Assembly: GCA_007694885.1 (NCBI GenBank)
Contig: REEW01000137.1
Coordinates: 1 to 47,244 of the forward strand
Direction of reading: 5' to 3'
DNA from: Wenzhouxiangella sp.
Lineage (GTDB): Bacteria; Pseudomonadota; Gammaproteobacteria; Xanthomonadales; Wenzhouxiangellaceae
DNA: 47,244 nucleotides
Shown: piece after piece, positions 15,654 to 22,758 of the stretch
How positions within the stretch are numbered: position 1 is the first letter of the stretch
How the letters are laid out: the number at the start of each line of letters is the position of its first letter
Notes under the pieces: model-generated
Seen by the model: the letters and a program-made list of their open reading frames with translations, nothing else
Databases searched by the model: none
Told to the model about the DNA's origin: nothing
Made by a program: the position numbers and the translations under genes

Positions 15654-16401
15654 CGCGTTTGCGCCGGGTCGGGTCTGGCACCGGCGGCGAACTCCGCGCA
15701 GCCATCGTTTTTCCTACCGCCTGTACTACAGCCTGTTCGACGTTGCCGGAATCGAGGACTTGTGTCGCCAATCGCGCTGGTGGTCGCTGGAACGCCCGAA
15801 CCTGGTCAGTTTTCGACGCCGCGATTACTTCGGTGATCCGGCCGTTGCTCTGGATACGGCGATACGAGACCGGGTCGAGGCGTCGGTTGGAGTACGCCCG
15901 CAGGGCAGGGTCATGCTTTTGACCCATCTTCGCCAATGGGGAACTTGCTTCAACCCGGTCAGCTTTTATTTCTGTCTGGATGACGACAACGAGCTGAGTT
16001 TCATCGTCGCCGACATCCACAACACGCCCTGGAACCAGCGCCACGCCTACGTGCTGGATTGTCGCGATCAGGCCGGCCCGGAATACCGTTTCGCTTTTGC
16101 CAAGGAGTTCCACGTTTCTCCGTTCCTGCCCATGGGGCTGGACTATGACTGGCGTTTTCGGCTCGCGGAGGACTCGATCGATGTTCACATGCTGGTGATG
16201 GAAGGGCGCTCAGAATCCTTCGCAGCCGGAATGCGGTTGGGTCTGCGTCCATTGAACCGTGCTGCGATGCGGCAGATGCCGTTTTCGTACCCGCTGCTGA
16301 CCGCTCGGGTCGTGGTCGCCATTTACTGGCAGGCGCTGCGACTCTGGCTGAAACGCATTCCGTTTTTCACCCATCCCGACAAGAAGACTTCGAACGCATG
16401 A
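15646..16401 (+). CDS. DUF1365 protein
   Basis: The 251-residue protein matches DUF1365, with the blocks RTPRSHRFSYRLYY at the start, RVMLLTHLRQWGTCFNPVSF and EFHVSPFLPM in the middle. A hydrophobic helix lies near the C-terminus (LLTARVVVAIYWQAL). The function is not established, but the family is nearly always found beside the FAD oxidoreductase and a cyclopropane-synthase-like methyltransferase, as here. The ATG at 15646 overlaps the upstream stop, and its stop overlaps the next ATG by 4 bp. This tight overlap supports stoichiometric expression of a pathway. Confidence 0.9.
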   Translation: MDNAFAPGRVWHRRRTPRSHRFSYRLYYSLFDVAGIEDLCRQSRWWSLERPNLVSFRRRDYFGDPAVALDTAIRDRVEASVGVRPQGRVMLLTHLRQWGTCFNPVSFYFCLDDDNELSFIVADIHNTPWNQRHAYVLDCRDQAGPEYRFAFAKEFHVSPFLPMGLDYDWRFRLAEDSIDVHMLVMEGRSESFAAGMRLGLRPLNRAAMRQMPFSYPLLTARVVVAIYWQALRLWLKRIPFFTHPDKKTSNA

Positions 16402-17681
16402 GCTCCAGCGAAGAATCGGTCAAACTGAGTACGGATGCGCAGGCCGCTCAGGCAGGCGGTGTGGATCGCTGGCTGCGACGGCGGGTGCTGGAGCGGTTCT
16501 CGGGTCTTGGCGAGGGCCGTTTACGGATTGAGGACGCCTGCGGCGAGACCTGGATCGGCAACCACGGTGACTTGAGCGCGCACGTGGTGGTGCACGACAT
16601 GCGTTTCTGGCGCCTGCTGGCCACGGGCGGCGGCCTGGGGGCGGCCGAGGCGTACATGGCCGGGTTCTGGGACAGCCCTGACCTGGTCGCCGTGATTCGC
16701 CTTCTGGCGCGCAACCGTGAAACGCTGGCGGCGATCGACCGCGGGGGCGCCCGCTTGAGCGGGGCGGTCATGAAACTGTGGCACGCCTTCAACCGCAACA
16801 GTCTGTCCGGGTCACGCCGCAACATCGCCGCCCACTATGACCTGGGCAACGATTTTTTCGCCGCCTGGCTGGACGAGACCATGATGTATTCCAGCGGCCT
16901 GTTTCGGTCCGACCATGACAGCCTGGAACAGGCCCAGTTGAACAAGCTCGACCGCATCTGCACCAGGCTCGGCCTGGGCCCGGAAACCCACCTGCTGGAA
17001 ATCGGTACCGGCTGGGGCGGCCTGGCCGTGCACGCCGCGCAAACCACCGGCTGTCGGGTGACCACGACAACCATCTCGAAAGAACAGTACGACCATGCCC
17101 GGGCGCGCGTGGCCCAGTGCAAGCTCGACGACCGGGTCGAGGTTTTGCTGCGTGACTACCGGGACCTCGACGGCCGTTACGACCGGGTGGTTTCGGTCGA
17201 GATGATCGAAGCGGTCGGCCATCAGTACCTTGACCAGTACCTGGCGAAAATCGAAACGCTGTTGCTGCCGAACGGCCTGGCCCTGCTGCAGGCCATTACC
17301 ATCGAGGATTACCGTTACGCCAACGCCTTGCGCACGGTCGACTACATCAAGCGCTACGTGTTTCCCGGCAGTTTCATACCCTCGATCGACGCGATCACTT
17401 CGTCGATGGCCCGCTCGACCCATCTCGGACTGATCGAACTGGCCGATTTCGGCGCCAGCTATGCCCTGACCCTGAAGGCCTGGCGCGAGCGCTTCGAGGC
17501 GGCCTGGGATCGAATTGCGGCAATGGGCTTCGATGAGACCTTTCGTCGCCGATGGCGCTATTACCTGGCCTATTGCGAGGGCGGCTTCGCCGAGCGCGCC
17601 ATCAGTGACGTGCACCTGCTTCTGGCCGCCCCCGGATACCGCCCCGAGCGCATGACCGGCCTGACGGCCGGCTCGCCGTGA
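16398..17681 (+). CDS. Cyclopropane-fatty-acid-synthase-like methyltransferase 1
   Basis: The 427-residue SAM-dependent methyltransferase belongs to the CFA synthase / mycolic-acid methyltransferase family. Family blocks are NIAAHYDLGNDFFAAWLD and MMYSSGLF (about 140-170), SAM motif I LLEIGTGWGGLAVHAA (about 199-214), and EMIEAVGHQYLDQY. The end matches YRF-less CFA homologues (LAYCEGGFAERAISDVHLLLA). It transfers a methylene or methyl group to an unsaturated acyl chain of a phospholipid. Its cluster partners suggest a product beyond plain cyclopropane, for example a methylated or furan-type fatty acid, but the sequence cannot decide this. It overlaps both neighbours by 4 bp. Confidence 0.9.
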   Translation: MSSSEESVKLSTDAQAAQAGGVDRWLRRRVLERFSGLGEGRLRIEDACGETWIGNHGDLSAHVVVHDMRFWRLLATGGGLGAAEAYMAGFWDSPDLVAVIRLLARNRETLAAIDRGGARLSGAVMKLWHAFNRNSLSGSRRNIAAHYDLGNDFFAAWLDETMMYSSGLFRSDHDSLEQAQLNKLDRICTRLGLGPETHLLEIGTGWGGLAVHAAQTTGCRVTTTTISKEQYDHARARVAQCKLDDRVEVLLRDYRDLDGRYDRVVSVEMIEAVGHQYLDQYLAKIETLLLPNGLALLQAITIEDYRYANALRTVDYIKRYVFPGSFIPSIDAITSSMARSTHLGLIELADFGASYALTLKAWRERFEAAWDRIAAMGFDETFRRRWRYYLAYCEGGFAERAISDVHLLLAAPGYRPERMTGLTAGSP

Positions 17682-18226
17682 CCCGCGCTTTCCTGATCAA
17701 CCAGGGCCTGTTTCAGCTGGCCTGGCCGGCCTGCGTGATCGGCGCGGCATACGGTATTTTCTGGACCGGTCTCGTGGTCGTTGGCTTGTTGCTGTTGTGG
17801 CAACTCAATCGCCGCAATCGTCATCCCCTGGACATGCGCATGATTGCTGTCTGTCTGGGACTGGGATTTGTCCTCGACACCGCCTGGATTCAACTCGGTC
17901 TGCTGGACTACGCGATGGCCTGGCCGGCGAGCGGCTTTGCCCCGCTATGGATCATGCTGCTGTGGGTGGCGGTGGCCCTGGTGATCAACCATTCCATGGC
18001 CGCCTTCAAGCGCCGCCTGGTATTGCTGGCCGTTGCCGGCGCCATCGGGTCCCCGCTGTCGTACTATGCCGGCTCGCGCTTCGGCGCCGTCGAATGGCTG
18101 GCGCCGGCCTGGCAGGTCATCCTGGCCACGGGCTTGAGCTGGGCAATCGTCCTGCCGCTGTTGTTCTGGATGGCCCGGGATCGAGCAGCCAGTTCTTCCT
18201 CTCCCAAGCAGGTGCAACCGACTTGA
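17678..18226 (+). CDS. DUF2878 integral membrane protein
   Basis: The 182-residue membrane protein has about five to six hydrophobic helices covering most of its length and matches DUF2878. Indicative segments are NQGLFQLAWPACVIGAA, GFVLDTAWIQLGLL and the basic loop MAAFKRRL. Function is unknown; family members are repeatedly encoded with DUF1365 and CFA-like genes. It starts with GTG at 17678, overlapping the methyltransferase stop (GTGA). A transport, scaffold or membrane-anchoring role for the lipid-modification enzymes would fit but is not shown. Confidence 0.85.
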   Translation: MTRAFLINQGLFQLAWPACVIGAAYGIFWTGLVVVGLLLLWQLNRRNRHPLDMRMIAVCLGLGFVLDTAWIQLGLLDYAMAWPASGFAPLWIMLLWVAVALVINHSMAAFKRRLVLLAVAGAIGSPLSYYAGSRFGAVEWLAPAWQVILATGLSWAIVLPLLFWMARDRAASSSSPKQVQPT

Positions 18227-18242
18227 AGATGTTCTCTGACAC

Positions 18243-19268
18243 ATGAAGCCGATTGATCTGGCAGAAAAGGGACTCATCCCCGATTTCGCGATTCGTGCCG
18301 GAATCCGCCAGCTGCTGCGACGCCGCTTGCGCCAGGAGTTCGATCACGACGTCGAACGCGCCTCCGCGCGCGGCCACGAGCTGATCGAGCAACTGGCCGC
18401 TTCGGCCATTGCCATCGAGACCGACGCGGCCAACGAGCAACATTACGAAGTGCCTGCGGCGTTCTACCAGCTTGCCCTGGGCCAACGACTGAAGTACTCC
18501 AGCGGCTACTGGCCCGACGGTGTCAGCGATCTTGACGCCGCCGAAGAGGCCATGCTTCGGACCAGTTGCGAGCACGCCGAGCTGGCCGACGGGCAGCGCA
18601 TTCTGGAGCTGGGCTGCGGTTGGGGCTCGCTGACCTTGTGGATGGGCCAGCATTATCCGAATGCGCGCATTGTCGGCGTTTCCAATTCCGCCTCGCAGAG
18701 GAAGTTCATCGAGGCCCGCGCCCGCGATCTGGGTCTGGAGAATGTCGAAATCCTGACCCGTGACGTCAACCAGCTCGAGCTCGACGAGCGCTTCGACCGC
18801 GTGGTCTCGGTCGAGATGTTCGAGCACGTCCGCAATTATCGGGTTCTGATGCGCCGCATTGCTCAGTGGCTGAAACCGGGCGGCAAGCTGTTCGTGCACA
18901 TTTTCTGCCACCGCTACCTGGTTTACCCGTTCGAAACCGAGGGCGAAGGCAACTGGATGGGGCGCTATTTCTTTACCGGCGGCCTGATGCCGGCCGCCGA
19001 CACATTGCTTCATTTCCAGGACGACCTGGCGCTGGAGCAGCGCAGGCTCTATTCGGGAAGCCACTATGCGAAAACCGCGCGGGCGTGGCTGGACAACATG
19101 GATGCCCGTCGGGCCGAGGTTGCCGAGGTCATGGCCGGTGCCTATGGTGAGCAGGGGCAGCGCTGGCAGCAGCGCTGGCGAATGTTCTTCATGGCCTGCG
19201 AGGAGCTGTTCGCGTACCATGCCGGCAATGAATGGCTGGTTGCTCACTATCGTTTCAAGCGGCGCTGA
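18243..19268 (+). CDS. Cyclopropane-fatty-acid-synthase-like methyltransferase 2
   Basis: The second SAM methyltransferase (341 residues) is distinct from the one at 16398. It has an N-terminal helical region with RRRLRQEFDHDVE, then EQHYEVPAAFYQLALGQRLK, SAM motif ILELGCGWGSLTLWM (about 120-134), and VSVEMFEHVRNY. This pattern is that of the CFA-like subgroup that includes coclaurine N-methyltransferase homologues. In bacteria it is mostly annotated as cyclopropane-fatty-acyl synthase. It begins 16 bp after the DUF2878 gene. Two methyltransferases in one cluster may act on successive positions or substrates (inference). It is 30 bp upstream of the histidine kinase gene. Confidence 0.85.
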   Translation: MKPIDLAEKGLIPDFAIRAGIRQLLRRRLRQEFDHDVERASARGHELIEQLAASAIAIETDAANEQHYEVPAAFYQLALGQRLKYSSGYWPDGVSDLDAAEEAMLRTSCEHAELADGQRILELGCGWGSLTLWMGQHYPNARIVGVSNSASQRKFIEARARDLGLENVEILTRDVNQLELDERFDRVVSVEMFEHVRNYRVLMRRIAQWLKPGGKLFVHIFCHRYLVYPFETEGEGNWMGRYFFTGGLMPAADTLLHFQDDLALEQRRLYSGSHYAKTARAWLDNMDARRAEVAEVMAGAYGEQGQRWQQRWRMFFMACEELFAYHAGNEWLVAHYRFKRR

Positions 19269-19298
19269 TCCGGTGCGCGTGAGCCAGCGGAGTTCGCC

Positions 19299-20642
19299 TT
19301 GAACGCGCTCAATCGACTGCTGAAGGGCAATCTTGATACCAAGCTGGTTCGCGTTTTCATTCTCCAGATTCTGGCCATCAGTCTGGCGACCGTGATGGGC
19401 GTGTACGCTGCGGCCCTGGTCGTGGAGCGGGTACTGGTCCAGGAAGCACTCAACGGCGAAGCCGAGCATTTCTGGAGCAATTACGAGCAGGACCGAAGTT
19501 TCCCCCTGCCCAACACCAATAACCTGCGCGGCTATCTCTCTCGGGGTTCCGATTTCAGCGCTGTGCCGGTGTGGTTGCATGGTGAGCCGCCCGGTTTCCG
19601 GCGGGCCTGGGAGGGCCCGGGTTCGCAGCCGGTGATTCATGTCAGCGAGCGCGGAGCCGATCGGCTCTACCTGGTGTTCGATGAAGTGCAGGTTTCCTCG
19701 CTGGCGTTTTATTTCGGCATTGCTCCGCTGACCGGGGTGCTGCTGTTGATTTATGTCCTGACCTGGGTCGGTTACGTGATGTCACGACGGGCCGTGTCGA
19801 CGGTGGTCAAGCTGGCCGATGCCGTGCGCAATTACGACTTCCGCTCCGGGCGCTTCGAGAAATTCAGTCCCCGGGACTTTGGCGATGCCGGCGACAGCGA
19901 AACCGTGGCCCTGGTCAACGCCATCAACCAGTTCATTACCCGGCTGGAGTCCTTTATCCAGCGTGAACGAAACTTCACCCGCAACGCCAGCCACGAATTG
20001 CGCACGCCGCTGGCCGTGATCAAGGCAAACCTGAATCTGCTGGCGAAGTTCGATGACCCCGACCGGCGCCAGGCGGTGCTTGACCGGATGGCAAGAACCG
20101 TGGTCGATATGGAGTCGCTGGTCGAGACGCTTTTGCTGCTGGCCCGCGAAAGTGAATCCAAACTGACCACCTCGTCGCTGGTGCTCAACGATCTGCTGCG
20201 CGAGCTTCTGGAGCAGACATCGACCGCGGTCGGCAAGGACTCGGTCGAGTCCGGCATTCACGCCCGGGGCCTGCTCGAAGTGGATGCCCCGGAACGGGTC
20301 CTGGCCATCGTGTTCACCAACCTGCTGCGCAACGCCATGACCTACACCGAGCAGGGGCGGGTCGACGTCATTATCGACCAGCGCGGGGTAGTCATCCGCG
20401 ATACCGGCTGCGGCATGTGCGAGGAGGATCTGGAGCACATGTTCGAGCCTTTCTATCGCGGTCACGATCGCAGCAACGAGGGCTATGGCCTCGGCCTGGC
20501 CATCGTAAGGCGCCTGTGCAACCGTTTCGGCTGGGACTTGTCGGCCGAAAGCGAGCTCGGCGTGGGGACCGAAATCCGGATCGATTTCCCGCGCGCGCGG
20601 TTCCGGCCGTTCGCCGAAGCGGGCACCCGGCCCTCCAGCTGA
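19299..20642 (+). CDS. Sensor histidine kinase
   Basis: The 447-residue two-component sensor has a first membrane helix at about 18-40 and a short periplasmic domain (about 40-130, containing EAEHFWSNYEQD). The second membrane helix is at about 135-160, followed by a linker, a HisKA domain with phospho-accepting H232 (NASHELRTPLAV) and a HATPase domain (DTGCGM, GYGLGLAIV). The start is the TTG at 19299 with GGAG 7 bp upstream. No regulator gene adjoins it. The nearest OmpR-type regulator, at 25628-26329, lies beyond the mevalonate operon on the other strand and is the obvious candidate partner. The signal is unknown. Confidence 0.92.
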   Translation: MNALNRLLKGNLDTKLVRVFILQILAISLATVMGVYAAALVVERVLVQEALNGEAEHFWSNYEQDRSFPLPNTNNLRGYLSRGSDFSAVPVWLHGEPPGFRRAWEGPGSQPVIHVSERGADRLYLVFDEVQVSSLAFYFGIAPLTGVLLLIYVLTWVGYVMSRRAVSTVVKLADAVRNYDFRSGRFEKFSPRDFGDAGDSETVALVNAINQFITRLESFIQRERNFTRNASHELRTPLAVIKANLNLLAKFDDPDRRQAVLDRMARTVVDMESLVETLLLLARESESKLTTSSLVLNDLLRELLEQTSTAVGKDSVESGIHARGLLEVDAPERVLAIVFTNLLRNAMTYTEQGRVDVIIDQRGVVIRDTGCGMCEEDLEHMFEPFYRGHDRSNEGYGLGLAIVRRLCNRFGWDLSAESELGVGTEIRIDFPRARFRPFAEAGTRPSS

Positions 20643-20686
20643 CTTATCATCAACGGCTGGCCTTTACCCCGGACGCTCATCCGTTC

Positions 20687-21652
20687 ATGGCGACCAAACT
20701 CACCGCGCGCGCAGGGGCCAATATCGCCCTGGTCAAGTACTGGGGCAAACGAGACCCGGTGCTGAATCTGCCGGCAGCCGGATCGCTGTCGATCACGCTG
20801 GCCGGTCTGGAAACCGTCACAACGATCGAGCTGGCTTCCGCGCTGGAGGCCGACGAGTTCCGCCTGGACGGCCAGCTGCAGGACGCCGCGTCGGTCGGCC
20901 GGATCCTCGACCTGGTCGGGTCGCAAGATCGTCCGCGCTGCCGTGTGGACAGCCGCAACAACTTTCCCACCGGTGCCGGCCTGGCCTCTTCGGCTTCGGG
21001 CTATGCGGCGCTGGTCGTGGCCGCTGACGCCTTGTTCGGGACTGCTTTCGACCGCCGCGAACTGTCGAAGATCGCGCGGCGCGGATCGGGCTCGGCGGCC
21101 CGCTCGCTGTACGGCGGTTTCTGCCGCATGCACGCCGGACGGGCTGATCATGGCGAGGATTGCTACGCCGAGGGACTGTTCGATGAAGATCACTGGCCGC
21201 TGGAGGTGGTGGTCGCGATTACCGACAGCGGCCCGAAAGCGATTTCCTCGCGCGACGGCATGAACCGGACCATGGCAACCTCACCGTACTACCCGGCCTG
21301 GGTGAAATCGGTGGACGCGGACCTGGCCGAGGCCGGTGCTGCCTTGGCCCGGCGCGACTTCGACGCCCTGGCCGACGTGGCCGAGTCCAGCGCCCTGAAA
21401 ATGCATGCCTCGGCCCTGGCAGCGCGACCGGGGTTGCTGTACTGGAACCCGGCGACGGTGGCCTGTATCCAGACCATTGGTCGACTGCGCGGGCAGGGCA
21501 CGGGCGTGTTTTTCACCATCGATGCAGGCCCCCAGGTCAAGGCCGTCTGCCTGCCCGGCCAGGCCGAGGGGGTGGCCGCCCACCTGGCCCGGGTACCGGG
21601 CGTCACCCGCCTCATCCGCACCGGCCTGGGTCCGGCTGCAGGCCTTGCCTGA
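20687..21652 (+). CDS. mvaD: Diphosphomevalonate decarboxylase
   Basis: The 321-residue GHMP-superfamily enzyme carries out the ATP-dependent decarboxylation of mevalonate 5-diphosphate to isopentenyl diphosphate. Typical family blocks are ANIALVKYWGKRD near the N-terminus, NNFPTGAGLASSASGYAAL (phosphate-binding loop), GSAARSLYGGF and FTIDAGPQVKAV, whose Asp is the catalytic residue position. The chosen ATG at 20687 is the family start; upstream open frame belongs to the kinase gene. The next gene starts at the base after its stop, so the two are coupled. The pathway variant using phosphomevalonate decarboxylase is less likely because a phosphomevalonate-kinase-like gene follows. Confidence 0.92.
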   Translation: MATKLTARAGANIALVKYWGKRDPVLNLPAAGSLSITLAGLETVTTIELASALEADEFRLDGQLQDAASVGRILDLVGSQDRPRCRVDSRNNFPTGAGLASSASGYAALVVAADALFGTAFDRRELSKIARRGSGSAARSLYGGFCRMHAGRADHGEDCYAEGLFDEDHWPLEVVVAITDSGPKAISSRDGMNRTMATSPYYPAWVKSVDADLAEAGAALARRDFDALADVAESSALKMHASALAARPGLLYWNPATVACIQTIGRLRGQGTGVFFTIDAGPQVKAVCLPGQAEGVAAHLARVPGVTRLIRTGLGPAAGLA

Positions 21653-22714
21653 ATGCGCTGCGTCGAAGCCTCGGCACCGGGCAAGGCCGTCCTGATCGGG
21701 GAATACGCCGTGCTCCAGGGCACGCCGGCGGTGGTCACGGCGGTGAATCGGCGCGCGCGCGTCCGTTTGCGCAGTTGCAGTGCCGAGACGAGCGAGGTGG
21801 CGGTGCCGCAGCTGGGTATGCCGCCGGTCCCGTTCAGGCTGCCCGGCGCTGGCCGGGTCGAGTGGTTGAGCGATGATGCCGAACGGCCCGAGTTCGGTCT
21901 TTGCCGGCGCCTGCTGGAACAGGGGCTGGCGTCCGGCATCGGTGCCCCGCCCGCGCCCGGTGGATTGAGCCTTTCGATCGACACGTCCGAACTGCACGAT
22001 GTCGCAAGCGGGAACGCGATCAAGCTGGGCCTGGGCTCCAGTGCCGCCGTGACGGTCGCGCTGACGGCGGCCTTGCGCGCCTTTCTGGACGGCACTGGAA
22101 CTCAGCCCAACCCGGAGGATTTGCTCGCCGCTCACCGCGCAGGCCAGGGCGGCAGAGGCAGTGGAATCGACCTGGCTGCCAGTATTCACGGCGGGGTCTT
22201 GGCGTACCGGCTGACGGCCTCGGGTCCCGAGGTCGAAACCCTGTCGTGGCCGTCGGACTGGCCGCTGGGGTTCGTCTGGTCCGGGGTGGCCGCGTCCACG
22301 GGCAGCTTCCTGCAGCGCTACAGCCGCTGGCAGGCCGCAAACCCGGCCGCGGCGGAGTCACTGGGGCGGGAACTGGATGCGTGCGCCCGAGCCGCGCTGG
22401 CGGCCCTGAGGGCGGCAGATCTGGAAGTGCTCATGATCTGCGTCAATTGCTATCGGCGCCTGATGGGTAGAATTGGCGATCAGATTCAAGCCGCCGTGAT
22501 GGATTCGCGTCATCGCGAGCTCGCCGGGCTCGTCGGAGAAGCCGGGAGCGCGTACAAGCCGTGCGGGGCCGGAGGCGGAGACGTCGGCGTGATGCTGGCG
22601 CTCGACGCCGGCCGTCTCGCGCAGGCCAGGGCCCGGGTCTTGCAGGCCGGTTACCGCGTGCTGGATCTGGAGCCGGCCGTCACCGGACTTGAACTGAGCA
22701 TGGCCGATCATTGA
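21653..22714 (+). CDS. GHMP kinase, probable phosphomevalonate kinase
   Basis: The 353-residue GHMP kinase has an N-terminal SAPGKAVLIGEYAVLQGTPA block, the ATP-binding KLGLGSSAAVTVAL, and a C-terminal KPCGAGGGDVGVMLA block. The YAVL form of the first motif (EYAVL) and the C-terminal GAGGGD are typical of phosphomevalonate kinase, which makes mevalonate 5-diphosphate. The fused mevalonate kinase downstream covers the first phosphorylation, so this assignment completes the pathway. It starts directly after mvaD. A mevalonate kinase role cannot be excluded from sequence alone. Confidence 0.82.
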   Translation: MRCVEASAPGKAVLIGEYAVLQGTPAVVTAVNRRARVRLRSCSAETSEVAVPQLGMPPVPFRLPGAGRVEWLSDDAERPEFGLCRRLLEQGLASGIGAPPAPGGLSLSIDTSELHDVASGNAIKLGLGSSAAVTVALTAALRAFLDGTGTQPNPEDLLAAHRAGQGGRGSGIDLAASIHGGVLAYRLTASGPEVETLSWPSDWPLGFVWSGVAASTGSFLQRYSRWQAANPAAAESLGRELDACARAALAALRAADLEVLMICVNCYRRLMGRIGDQIQAAVMDSRHRELAGLVGEAGSAYKPCGAGGGDVGVMLALDAGRLAQARARVLQAGYRVLDLEPAVTGLELSMADH

Positions 22715-22758
22715 CATCTGGTCGGCCCGACAGACCGATTCGCCAAGAGAAATCAGAC

